Shown here piece by piece: positions 44,296-53,331 of a stretch of 64,000 nucleotides of DNA. The translations under genes were made by a program, and so were the position numbers. Every line of letters begins with the position of its first letter. The first letter of the stretch is position 1. The notes under the pieces were generated by a model, which saw only the letters and a list, made by a program, of their open reading frames with translations, was not told the origin of the DNA and made no database searches. Source of the stretch: an uncultured Hyphomicrobiales bacterium (GTDB taxonomy: Bacteria; Pseudomonadota; Alphaproteobacteria; Rhizobiales; Xanthobacteraceae); assembly GCA_903878085.1 (NCBI GenBank), contig CAIRGJ010000064.1:62001-126000 (forward strand), in the 5' to 3' direction.

Positions 44296-45537
44296 ATGAC
44301 CACATCCGATTCAGGCGCGACCAGCAAGAACGTCCGGTTCGTTTCGCGCTGCGACCAAGGCGGCCGCTCCGACGGCGTGCAGGTCATCGTCGAAAAAGGC
44401 CACGCTTATATCGGCCACATGTTCAGCGACGGCTTTTCCGTCGTCGACGTGCGCGATGCACTCAAGCCCAAGACGGTCGCCTTCGTCGCAGCCCCCCCCA
44501 ACACGCGCTCGCATCACCTGCAAATCCACGGCGACCTGCTGCTGTGCGTGAACGGCCCGAATATCTGGGCGATGCAGCAATACGCCACGCAAGCCGATTA
44601 TTACGCCAAGTCGCTCGCCGACTCGTTCAAGAACCGCGAGCAGCCTTTCGGGGCGGGCTTACGCGTGTTCGATATTTCAAATCCCGCGTCGCCGCGCGAA
44701 ATCGCCTTCCTGCACATGCCCGGCTTCGGCGCGCACCGCATCTGGTGGGTCGGCGGGCGTTACGCTTATGTCTCGGTGCATCTCGAAGGTTTCATCGATC
44801 ACGTGCTTGCGATCGTCGATCTCGCCGATCCCACCAAGCCGATGCTGGCCGGTCACTGGTGGCTGCCCGGCATGTGGCGCGCCGGCGGCGAGACGCCGCC
44901 AGCTTCGTTCGGCAAGCGCACCGCGCTGCATCACATGATCACCGCCGGTAACCTCGGCTATTCAGCGTGGCGCGACGGCGGCTACACCATTCACGACCTC
45001 AGCGATCCGGTTCATCCGAAACTTTTGTCCCACCGCAACTATGCCCCGCCCTTCGGCGGCGGCGCGCATACGCCGCTGCCGCTGCCGGGCCGCAAGTTGC
45101 TGCTGCTGGCCGACGAAGCCACCGCAGCGAACTGCGCCAATGGGCTGGCCTATACCTGGGTGATCGACGTGCGCGCGCCGGACAATCCGGTCTCGATCGC
45201 GACCCTGCCGACGCCCGCCGAGGAAGATTTCTGCGCCAAGGGCGCCAAGTTTGGGCCGCATAATCTGCATGAGAACCGGCCCGGCTCGCTGCAGACCGAA
45301 AACACGATTTTCGCCACCTATCACAATGCCGGCCTGCGGATCTATGACATCCGCGACGCATTCCAGCCTACGGAAGTCGGCTATTTCGTACCCCCGCCAC
45401 CGGAAAAGATCGTCGACCAGCGGCCGAACCCGACCAAGATCATCCAATCCTGCGACGTCTACGTCGACCCCACCGGCCTGATGTATCTCACCGACACCAA
45501 TGCAGGGCTCTACATCCTGCAATACGAAGGACACTAA
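44296..45537 (+). CDS. LVIVD-repeat (beta-propeller-like) protein
   Basis: Repeated AYIGHMFSDGFSVVDVRDALKPKTVAFV / GLRVFDISNPASPREIAFLHMP / LAIVDLADPTKPMLAGHWW. Confidence 0.8.
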   Translation: MTTSDSGATSKNVRFVSRCDQGGRSDGVQVIVEKGHAYIGHMFSDGFSVVDVRDALKPKTVAFVAAPPNTRSHHLQIHGDLLLCVNGPNIWAMQQYATQADYYAKSLADSFKNREQPFGAGLRVFDISNPASPREIAFLHMPGFGAHRIWWVGGRYAYVSVHLEGFIDHVLAIVDLADPTKPMLAGHWWLPGMWRAGGETPPASFGKRTALHHMITAGNLGYSAWRDGGYTIHDLSDPVHPKLLSHRNYAPPFGGGAHTPLPLPGRKLLLLADEATAANCANGLAYTWVIDVRAPDNPVSIATLPTPAEEDFCAKGAKFGPHNLHENRPGSLQTENTIFATYHNAGLRIYDIRDAFQPTEVGYFVPPPPEKIVDQRPNPTKIIQSCDVYVDPTGLMYLTDTNAGLYILQYEGH

Positions 45538-45538
45538 C

Positions 45539-45587
45539 GCGCATGATCCCGAAAAGTGCGAACCGGTTTTCGGATGAGATCATGCGC
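45539..45587. repeat. 49-nt palindromic intergenic repeat, copy B (inverted relative to copy A)
   Basis: GCGCATGATCCCGAAAAGTGCGAACCGGTTTTCGGATGAGATCATGCGC, one nt after the LVIVD stop codon. Confidence 0.85.
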
Positions 45588-45604
45588 AATAAAGGAAATT
45601 GATA

Positions 45605-46444
45605 ATGGCGGAAAAATTCGGGCGCCTCGCCCTTCATATGTGGACCATCGACACCACGCCGCTGGCCACCGCGCTCGATGCCGCCAAGCAGGCCGGTTAT
45701 GACGCGGTCGAACTGCGCCGCACCGATTTTAAGCGCTGCTTCGACGCCGGCATGACCAACGCGCAGGTGCTCGACATCGTCAAGAAGAGCGGCATTCCGT
45801 GCGGCGTGCTCGGCGTCGAATACGGCTGGCTATTCGCCACCGGCGACGAGAGTAAGCGGCTGTTCGATGTGTTCCGCGAATCTTGCGAGAACGCGGTGGC
45901 GATGGGCTGCGACATGCTGATGAGCGCGCCGGGTCAGGTGCAAGGCTCGATCAAGGACGCCATCGGCTACCTCAAGCGCGCCGGCGATATCGCCGCCGAA
46001 TACAAGCTCAGGCTCGCCATCGAATTCAACTCGCAGCATGACGTGCTCAACAGCCTTCCGGTGCTGACCGAACTCATCACCGGCGCCAACAAGCCGAATT
46101 GCGGCTATCTGGTCGACGCCTATCACTTCACCCGCAGCGGCGCCGGCGGCCGCGGCTTCGCGCCGATCCCCGCCGAGCAGATCTTCTGCTTCCAATATAG
46201 CGATCTGTCACCAACCCCAGTGACCGGCGTTAAGCGGCCGACCGATCGCCTGCCGCCCGGCAAAGGCGTGGTGCAATGGCGCGAGATGCTCGGCCTGCTC
46301 GCCGAAAAAGGCTACACCGGCTACCTGAGCTACGAAGCGCCCAACCCCGACCAATGGGCGCGCTCGCCTTATGACGTCGCACGCGAGGGCGTCGAGCTGA
46401 CGCGCAAGCTGCTCACCGATTACGTTCCCTCCTACAAAGCCTGA
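45605..46444 (+). CDS. sugar phosphate isomerase/epimerase family (TIM barrel)
   Basis: LALHMWTIDTTPLATALDAAKQAGYDAVELRR, LAIEFNSQHDVLNS, YLVDAYHFTRSGAG, GYLSYEAPNPDQW. Confidence 0.87.
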   Translation: MAEKFGRLALHMWTIDTTPLATALDAAKQAGYDAVELRRTDFKRCFDAGMTNAQVLDIVKKSGIPCGVLGVEYGWLFATGDESKRLFDVFRESCENAVAMGCDMLMSAPGQVQGSIKDAIGYLKRAGDIAAEYKLRLAIEFNSQHDVLNSLPVLTELITGANKPNCGYLVDAYHFTRSGAGGRGFAPIPAEQIFCFQYSDLSPTPVTGVKRPTDRLPPGKGVVQWREMLGLLAEKGYTGYLSYEAPNPDQWARSPYDVAREGVELTRKLLTDYVPSYKA

Positions 46445-46452
46445 GGCATCCT

Positions 46453-47481
46453 ATGACCGACGCAGCCACCACCGATCCGCTGTTCGCGGGCCTGAACGAC
46501 AAGACGATCACCGCCATCCCGGCGACCGTGGAGAAGCAGCGCTACCTCACCAGCGTCGCACCCAAGGCCGCCAATTCCGGCAAATGGGTGGAGATGCCGC
46601 GGCTGCCGATTGCGACCGGCGAGCATGCCGTGATCGAGTGCCAGGGCAACATTCACGTCATCGCCGGTTACGCGCGCCATCGCGTCGACGGCAATTTCCA
46701 TCAAGTCTACGATGGCAAGGCGAAGACCTGGTCGCTGAAGGCCGAATTCCCAATCCGCTGCAATCACGTCGCCGGCGTGTCGATCGGTTCGAAGGTCTAT
46801 ACCTTCGGCGGCTTCATCGAGCAGAACCGCTGCCCGCATTCCAAGTGCTACATTTACGACACCGCGACCGACCAATGGTCGCCGATCGCTGGCCTGGCGC
46901 GGCCGCGCGGCGCGATTTCCGCGATCGTGCTCGACGGCAAGATTCATCTGCTCGGCGGCCGCGACGTGCGCTCGGTCGAGTGGCACGAGATCTACGATCC
47001 GGCGACCGACAAATACACCATCCTCGGCGGCATGCGCGGCTCGACCGGCACGCAGCCTTTCGTCGGCCAGCGCGATCATATGGGCGTCGCCGTGGTCGAC
47101 GGAAAAATCCACGCCATCGCCGGCCGCATGGACTCATACGATTTCAACACTGGCTTGAACGCGGTCTACGATCCCAAGACCGACGGCTGGACCTTCCGCG
47201 CACCATTGCCGACGCCGCGTAGCGGGCCGTCATGCGTCTATATCAACGGCAAGATCGTGGTGTTCGGCGGCGAAGCCACCGGCAAGGTGTTCGGCACCAA
47301 CGAATCCTACGATCCCAAGACCGATAGTTGGGAGCAACTGGCGCCGATGGCAATCCCGCGTCATGGCCTGCATGGAGCTACCTGCGCCGTGATCGGCAAC
47401 ATGGTGCATGTGCCCGGCGGTGGTCCGGTGCCCGGCGGCCAAGTGCAAGGCGCCTACCACGACGCCTTCACGTTCGGCTGA
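46453..47481 (+). CDS. Kelch-repeat protein
   Basis: VYTFGGFIEQNRCPHSKCYIYDTATDQWSPIAGLARPRGAISAIVLDGKIHLLGGRD and further Kelch units. Confidence 0.88.
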   Translation: MTDAATTDPLFAGLNDKTITAIPATVEKQRYLTSVAPKAANSGKWVEMPRLPIATGEHAVIECQGNIHVIAGYARHRVDGNFHQVYDGKAKTWSLKAEFPIRCNHVAGVSIGSKVYTFGGFIEQNRCPHSKCYIYDTATDQWSPIAGLARPRGAISAIVLDGKIHLLGGRDVRSVEWHEIYDPATDKYTILGGMRGSTGTQPFVGQRDHMGVAVVDGKIHAIAGRMDSYDFNTGLNAVYDPKTDGWTFRAPLPTPRSGPSCVYINGKIVVFGGEATGKVFGTNESYDPKTDSWEQLAPMAIPRHGLHGATCAVIGNMVHVPGGGPVPGGQVQGAYHDAFTFG

Positions 47482-47499
47482 GGCGAGCCAATTTGCATA

Positions 47500-47536
47500 A
47501 AAAAAACGGCCGCCCCATCGGCGGCCGTTTTCTTTT
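47500..47536. terminator. bidirectional Rho-independent terminator
   Basis: AAAAAACGGCCGCC-CCATC-GGCGGCCGTTTTCTTTT between convergent genes. Confidence 0.85.
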
Positions 47537-47557
47537 GTCGCCGGTCAGACCGGGCGC

Positions 47558-48043
47558 TTACTGCGCCGGACGAAGCAGAAGTTCGGAGACGCCGACCGCA
47601 AGGTTGAGGCCCGTCTGCCCCTGCACCGATACCGGCTGCAAGGCGACGGTGCGGTTCGAGCCGCCGACCAGCACGTTGGCGCCGAGGCCTGCGCCGACCG
47701 TCACTTCGGCGCTGCCGCCGGCGTAATTACCGGCCAGCGCGCCGAAATGCTTGTTGCTGGGCGCAAACACCGACCAGATCATCTCGCCGCCTGAAGTGGC
47801 GCCGACATCGAGGCCGAATTTGCTGATCGCGCCGGTATAGACCTCGCGCGGGCCGGGCTGCGCCGGGGTGAACATGCAAGCTATGGCTTTCTTCGACGTG
47901 ATGATCAGGCCGATGCCGCCGGAAATGTCGCAGGTCAGTGTACCGACTTTGGCGCGGTTCGGAGCCTGCGCCATGCTCGCGGCCGGCAGAAAAACTGCGG
48001 CAGCAACCGCCACGACAGCGAATGCGGTCAAAGTCCTACGCAT
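47558..48043 (-). CDS. DUF992 domain-containing secreted protein
   Basis: VGTLTCDISGGIGLIITSKKAIACMFTPAQPGPREVYTGAISKFGLDVGATSGGEMIWSVFAP. Confidence 0.85.
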   Translation of the reverse strand: MRRTLTAFAVVAVAAAVFLPAASMAQAPNRAKVGTLTCDISGGIGLIITSKKAIACMFTPAQPGPREVYTGAISKFGLDVGATSGGEMIWSVFAPSNKHFGALAGNYAGGSAEVTVGAGLGANVLVGGSNRTVALQPVSVQGQTGLNLAVGVSELLLRPAQ

Positions 48044-48130
48044 GAAACACTCCTAATTCGCCGAATAATTGCCAAATAACGCCGCCCCGCACAACGGGGT
48101 TCTCGTGGCGGCCCTGCCCTAAAGGCGTAT

Positions 48131-48433
48131 TCAGCCGACGCAGCTGCGGGCGAAATTGGCGCGTGCTGAAGCCGCCAAGGGGCTAAACGCCGGCTCGCAA
48201 CCGGTCAACACAGTGGGACCGCGCGGCGGCTCGGGCTGGCGCTTGCCGATTGTCGTGACGGGAATCCGGTCGCCTTTATTCGTGCGATTGACCGACTGAA
48301 GGGCCGCGTCGCCATTAAATACCGCCGGCGACGCACCAACCCGCGCAAAGCCAAGCAGGATCGGGGCCGAAACCATATCCAAGGCAAGCACCACCAGGAG
48401 GCCTGCCATGAGATATGACGCAAAGCCGCGCAT
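48131..48433 (-). CDS. hypothetical secreted/membrane protein
   Basis: MRGFASYLMAGLLVVLALDMVSAPILLGFARV N-terminal hydrophobic segment; no recognised family. Confidence 0.4.
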   Translation of the reverse strand: MRGFASYLMAGLLVVLALDMVSAPILLGFARVGASPAVFNGDAALQSVNRTNKGDRIPVTTIGKRQPEPPRGPTVLTGCEPAFSPLAASARANFARSCVG

Positions 48434-48493
48434 CGCCCGTCTCCGTGGATACGAGGAGGAAACGGCGAAAAGCGATATTAGTTCCTCACACCT

Positions 48494-49588
48494 TCAGGGG
48501 GTCGCAAGTATCTGGCTTGCAGGAATGACGACCCGGCAATGAAGCCCTTCGGGTTCGAACGCCAAATTCACCTCGGCATCGAGTGCGTGGGCGAGGTTGC
48601 GCTCAATCACCATGCTGCCGAAGCCGGTCTTGCGCCGCGCCTTCACTTTGGGGCCGCCTTGCTCGCGCCAATCCAGTTCGACCGCGGGACCGTCGGCGGT
48701 TTCGCGTTGGCCCCAGGTGATCGAGACGCGGCCTGTCGGCACCGACAGCGCACCGAACTTCTCGGCATTGACGGCCAGTTCATGCAACGCCAGACCGAGA
48801 TTTTGCGCAGCTTCCGGCTTGAGTGCGATGGATGGTCCTTCGATCGCCACCTGCTCGGCGCCGGGTTCGATATGGCCGGCGAGTTGCGACCGGATCAGTT
48901 CGCCCAATGATGCGCCATGCCAACTCTCGCGCACCAGCAAATCGTGCGATGCGGCCAACGCCTGCAAACGCGCACCGAACTGGGTAAGAAAGGCCTCGAC
49001 CGAGCCGGCGTGTCTCGCCGTCTGCCGCGCCATGCCCTGGATCACCGCCAGCAGATTTTTCGAGCGGTGCGTGAGTTCCCGCAGCAACAGACGCAGATGC
49101 GCCTCGCCCTCTTTGCGCTCTGTCACGTCAATCGACGCGCAGGTAATACCGACGATATCGCCAGATTCGCTCCGCAACGGCTCGACATGCAGGTCGCACC
49201 ACCGCGCGTGATGCGGACCGTCAGCGCCGTCAAAACAGACCTCGGCGCGCGTCGGATGTCCGGCCGAAAGCGCCTCACGCTTGAGCGCGATGATGGTGGC
49301 GCCGCTGTCGGACGCGAATAACTCTTCGTCTGTGCGTCCGAGAATTTCGTCGATCGAGCGGCCGAACATCGGATTACTCAAGGACGTGTAACGGAGATCG
49401 CGGTCCTGCGTATAAACGGTCACTTTTGAACCGCGTAGCGCGGTCTCGTAGCGCGCAAACCGCGCGCGCAACAAATTCAGCTCCCACGCTTGCGCGTTCA
49501 GCTGGCCTTCGAGCCACCGGCATTCTTCTTGGGCGTTATCGTACGCGACTTGAAGCTTTGCCGCCTCTGGATCGTCTTTGTCCGGCAT
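48494..49588 (-). CDS. PAS-domain sensor histidine kinase, HWE/HisKA_2 type
   Basis: PAS fold DRDLRYTSLSNPMFGRSIDEILGRTDEELF; LRLLLRELTHRSKNLLAVIQGMARQTAR kinase H-box; ALHELAVNAEKFGALS. Confidence 0.9.
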   Translation of the reverse strand: MPDKDDPEAAKLQVAYDNAQEECRWLEGQLNAQAWELNLLRARFARYETALRGSKVTVYTQDRDLRYTSLSNPMFGRSIDEILGRTDEELFASDSGATIIALKREALSAGHPTRAEVCFDGADGPHHARWCDLHVEPLRSESGDIVGITCASIDVTERKEGEAHLRLLLRELTHRSKNLLAVIQGMARQTARHAGSVEAFLTQFGARLQALAASHDLLVRESWHGASLGELIRSQLAGHIEPGAEQVAIEGPSIALKPEAAQNLGLALHELAVNAEKFGALSVPTGRVSITWGQRETADGPAVELDWREQGGPKVKARRKTGFGSMVIERNLAHALDAEVNLAFEPEGLHCRVVIPASQILATP

Positions 49589-49735
49589 GTCGCATCCTAC
49601 GGCAGTGCAGCGATAAAGCGGGGTTCTTGACGCGGCCCGGAGCGTTCGCTGCGGCGACATAATTCATATGGCTGCAGAATGGCTTAACGCGGCCCGCGAT
49701 GATCCGTTCATCCGGTACCGCATTCTCTTACGATT

Positions 49736-49760
49736 GGAACTTTTGTCGCCAGGGCACGTT
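49736..49760 (+). promoter_or_regulatory. putative EcfG (general stress response) promoter
   Basis: GGAAC-ttttgtcgccagggca(16)-CGTT, 45 nt upstream of the DUF883-like gene. Confidence 0.72.
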
Positions 49761-49805
49761 GCCGAATGAGCTTTTATAGCAAAATCCAAGGCTCAAGGGA
49801 GATTC

Positions 49806-50153
49806 ATGGCCACGCGCAGTGCTAAATCCGCGGCCGCCGACGAAATCGCGGCGATCGAAGACCTGATGAGCGATCTGGAGAAACGGCTGCGCCGGCTATC
49901 CGGTAGCGCCAAGCGCGAGGCATCGGGCGCAAGCGGAGACGTCGGTGACTTCGTCAGCGAGGCGCTCGCCCGCATCATGGCACGCGTGCGCGATAGCGCG
50001 TCGGATACCACCGAATCCGTCGCGGATGACATGGCAGGTTATGGCATCGACGCGATCAAGAAACTGACCCGCGAGGTCGAACAGCGCCCGCTGATGATGC
50101 TGGGTATCGCCGCCGGGATTGGGTTTCTCGCGGCCATGTTGAACAAGAAGTAG
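49806..50153 (+). CDS. DUF883/ElaB-like membrane-anchored protein
   Basis: EDLMSDLEKRLRRL...; C-terminal EVEQRPLMMLGIAAGIGFLAAMLNKK. Confidence 0.72.
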   Translation: MATRSAKSAAADEIAAIEDLMSDLEKRLRRLSGSAKREASGASGDVGDFVSEALARIMARVRDSASDTTESVADDMAGYGIDAIKKLTREVEQRPLMMLGIAAGIGFLAAMLNKK

Positions 50154-50157
50154 CGCC

Positions 50158-50517
50158 ATGAGCCTCGCCAACATGGCCGCATTGGCAACCGAGCGTCTGG
50201 TCGGCGTGCTGTTGTGGCGCGTGCTGCTCGCGCTTCTGACGGCGCTGTTCGCCCTTGCCGCGCTCTACCATTTCACCGTTGCCGGCACGCTGGCGCTCGA
50301 ATTGCAATTCGGTGCGCTTTATGCCCGCCTGATCGTCGGCGAGATTTACGCCGCGCTGATGTTCATGAGTTTCGGCGTGTTATGGGCGATGGGCCGCAAG
50401 ACCGCTCCGGCAGCGCCGGACGCAACGCCCTCCGGACGCGCCATGCAGCTTGCGGCGCTGATCGAAGCCGTGATGCTGGGCTATTCGCTGTCCCGCAAAG
50501 GCGACAAAGCCTCGTAA
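50158..50517 (+). CDS. small membrane protein, probably cotranscribed with the DUF883-like gene
   Basis: Two predicted TM segments; start 5 nt after the preceding stop. Confidence 0.55.
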   Translation: MSLANMAALATERLVGVLLWRVLLALLTALFALAALYHFTVAGTLALELQFGALYARLIVGEIYAALMFMSFGVLWAMGRKTAPAAPDATPSGRAMQLAALIEAVMLGYSLSRKGDKAS

Positions 50518-50614
50518 TTCGCTCGTCTTCTCATTTACCGCCCGCCTGTCTTTCTCTACCCTGCCCGTAACAAGGCCCGCCGCTTAAGGCGCGGCTCGTT
50601 CTGGGGAGAGAACC

Positions 50615-51631
50615 ATGAATTACGGCCTCGGCGTCTATGCGCCCGCATTGGCAATCAGCCTGGCGCTTGCAACGGGATCCGCGCGCCCAGCCCGCGCCGA
50701 GGTAAACGAAATCGTCGTCGCCCAGCAATATGGCGTCAGCTTCATCCCGTTGATGCTGATGGAAAAGGAGAGCCTGGTCGAAAAGCACGCCGCGCAGGCG
50801 GGCTTGACCGGATTGAAGGTGACCTGGGCCAAGGTAGCCGGTCCGAGCGTCATGAACGACGGCCTGATCGCCAACGCCATCCACTTCGCGGCACAAGGTG
50901 CGCCGTCGCTGATCACGCTATGGGACAAGACCCACGGCCAGATCAAAGGCGTCTCAGCGATGACGACTTATCCGCTCTATCTCGTCACCCGCGACCCTGC
51001 CGTTAAATCCATCGCCGATTTCAGCGACAAGGATAAAATCGCCGTACCCTCGGTGAAAATTTCGACCCAGGCCATCATGCTGCAGATGGCGGCGGCCAAG
51101 GCCTTCGGCGAGAAGGACTACGCGAAACTCGATCCGCTGACGATCTCGCTGTCGCACCCGGACGCGACGCTGGCCTTCATCGGCAACACCGCGGGCGTCA
51201 ATGCGCATTTCTCGACCTCGCCGTTCTACGAACAGGAAATCAAGGTGCCGGGCGCACACCTGATCACCACCAGTTATGAAATCCTCGGCGGCCCGGCGAC
51301 CGCGCTGGTGCTGACGGCGAGCACCAAATTTCGCGAGGCCAATCCCAAAGCTTACAAAGCGCTTTACGATGCGCTCGGCGAGGCGATCGCGACGGTCAAC
51401 AAGGACAAGCGCACCGCGGCGAAGCTGTATCTCGAGGTCGCGAGAGACACCAAGAACTCGGTGGACGACATTCTGGCCGTTATCAGCGACAAGGATTATG
51501 CCTTCACCTTGCAGCCGCAAAAAGTATTGGCGACCGCGCAGTTCATGGCCAAGATCGGCTCGATCAAACAGGCCCCGGCGTCGATCGACGACTTGTTCTT
51601 CCCCGAGGGCAAAGGGCTGAACGGCGATTGA
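50615..51631 (+). CDS. ABC transporter substrate-binding protein, NitT/TauT-like
   Basis: EIVVAQQYGVSFIPLMLMEKESLVEKHAAQAGL, FSDKDKIAVPSVKISTQAIMLQMAA. Confidence 0.85.
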   Translation: MNYGLGVYAPALAISLALATGSARPARAEVNEIVVAQQYGVSFIPLMLMEKESLVEKHAAQAGLTGLKVTWAKVAGPSVMNDGLIANAIHFAAQGAPSLITLWDKTHGQIKGVSAMTTYPLYLVTRDPAVKSIADFSDKDKIAVPSVKISTQAIMLQMAAAKAFGEKDYAKLDPLTISLSHPDATLAFIGNTAGVNAHFSTSPFYEQEIKVPGAHLITTSYEILGGPATALVLTASTKFREANPKAYKALYDALGEAIATVNKDKRTAAKLYLEVARDTKNSVDDILAVISDKDYAFTLQPQKVLATAQFMAKIGSIKQAPASIDDLFFPEGKGLNGD

Positions 51632-51655
51632 GCACGGCCCCTGGGACCCATCGCT

Positions 51656-52990
51656 ATGAACAAGCCAGCGTTTCGCATCGGCACCGGCGCCGGCTTTTCC
51701 GCCGACCGTCTTGAACCGGCGGTCGACCTCGCCAAACGGGGCGCGCTCGACGTGCTGGTGCTGGAATGTCTTGGCGAGCGCACCGTGGCCTTCGCGCATC
51801 GCGATCGCATGGCAGACCCGCGCCGCGGCTATAATTCGCTGCTCGAGCGGCGCATGCGGGCGCTGCTGCCCGCCTGCCGCGCCGCCGGCACCACAATCAT
51901 CACCAACATGGGTGCGGCCAACCCGCGCGCCGCCGCCGAACGCACGCTGGCGATTGCCCGCGAGCTCGGCCTTACCGGACTGAAGATCGCCTGCATCGAG
52001 GGCGACGACCTCACCGCAACCGGCCCGCGTGACGCGGCGATGATGGACGAACCGGGCCGGCTCAGTGACGTCGATATGCCGATTGTCGGCATGAACGTCT
52101 ATCTCGGCGTCGACGCCATCCTCCCTGCCCTGCAGGCCGGCGCCGACGTCATCATCGGCGGGCGGCTGGCCGATCCATCGATGTATCTGGCGCCGCTGAT
52201 GCACCGCTTCGGTTGGGTCGACACCGCCCTGCTCGGCGCCGGTTCGCTGGTCGGTCATCTAATGGAATGCGGCATGCAGATCACCGGCGGTTATTTCGCC
52301 GACCCGGGCGTCAAGGATGTGCCCGATCTGGCCAATTGCGGTTATCCCATTGCCGAGGTTGCGGCCGACGGCAGCGCGGTCATCACCAAGCTTCCCGGCA
52401 CCGGCGGCTGCGTGACGACGGCGACGGTGAAAGAGCAGTTGCTCTACGAGGTGCACGATCCGGCGGCGTACCTCACGCCCGACGTGACTGCGGATTTCAG
52501 CGGCGTGAACGTCGAAAGCGTAGGACCGGACCGTGTTCGCGTCTCGAACGCGAGCGGCCGTGCTCGCCCGGAGCGGCTAAAGGTCACGGTTGGATTTGAC
52601 GCAGGTTTTCACGCCGAAGCCGGCGTCAGCTACGCAGGACCTACGGCGATCGAACGCGGACGGCTGGCCTGCGATATCGTGCGGCAGCGGCTCGAGCAGG
52701 TCCACGGCATAGCCGATGGTCTTCGTGTCGATTTGATCGGCGCCAGTTCGCTGTTTGCGACCGCTCGCCAATATCCGGCCGATACCCAGGATGTGCGCGT
52801 CCATGTCGCGCTGCGAGCACGCAATAAGAGCGTGGCGGAAACGATGCTGTGGGAAGTGGAATCGCTGCTCTGCTGCGGTCCCGCCGGCGGTGGCGGTTTT
52901 CGCGGCGCCATCACGCCCGCCGTGATGACGAAATCGATCCTGATCGACCGCGAGCATGTCACGCCCCACGTTGAGGTGCTAATCGCATGA
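51656..52990 (+). CDS. acyclic terpene utilization AtuA family (DUF1446) protein
   Basis: FRIGTGAGFSADRLEPAVDLAKRGALDVLVLECLGERTVAFAHRDR, GVNAYLG-type core, IGGRLADPSMYLAPLMHRFGW. Confidence 0.88.
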   Translation: MNKPAFRIGTGAGFSADRLEPAVDLAKRGALDVLVLECLGERTVAFAHRDRMADPRRGYNSLLERRMRALLPACRAAGTTIITNMGAANPRAAAERTLAIARELGLTGLKIACIEGDDLTATGPRDAAMMDEPGRLSDVDMPIVGMNVYLGVDAILPALQAGADVIIGGRLADPSMYLAPLMHRFGWVDTALLGAGSLVGHLMECGMQITGGYFADPGVKDVPDLANCGYPIAEVAADGSAVITKLPGTGGCVTTATVKEQLLYEVHDPAAYLTPDVTADFSGVNVESVGPDRVRVSNASGRARPERLKVTVGFDAGFHAEAGVSYAGPTAIERGRLACDIVRQRLEQVHGIADGLRVDLIGASSLFATARQYPADTQDVRVHVALRARNKSVAETMLWEVESLLCCGPAGGGGFRGAITPAVMTKSILIDREHVTPHVEVLIA

Positions 52991-53331
52991 CGATGCCAAG
53001 ACACAACGAGCAACGAATTGTGCGCGATATCGCCCACGCGCGGGCCGGCGACAAAGGCAATACTTCGAACGTCAACGTCTGGGTCTATGACCAGGCCGAC
53101 TTTGACCTATTGAAGCGCAGCCTGACCGCCGAGCGCGTCAAGCAGGCGTTCCCCACACTCATTCAAGGCGAGGTAACGCGATACGCCCTCGACCATCTCG
53201 GCGGATTGAATTTCGTTTTGCGCGACGCGCTCGAAGGCGGCGTCAACTCATCGCTCAATCTGGACTCGCACGGCAAGTCGTGGAGCTATTTGATTTTGGG
53301 AGTGGCGTTGGTTGAAGGCGATGAGAGATAG
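52987..53331 (+). CDS. AtuA-related C-terminal-domain protein
   Basis: IAHARAGDKGNTSNVNVWVYDQADFDLLKRSLTAERVK; ATGA overlap with upstream gene. Confidence 0.82.
   Translation: MTMPRHNEQRIVRDIAHARAGDKGNTSNVNVWVYDQADFDLLKRSLTAERVKQAFPTLIQGEVTRYALDHLGGLNFVLRDALEGGVNSSLNLDSHGKSWSYLILGVALVEGDER

Noticed and set aside
48131-48433. Functional assignment for the small secreted ORF
   Set aside because: Only a hydrophobic N-terminus is visible; kept as hypothetical with low confidence
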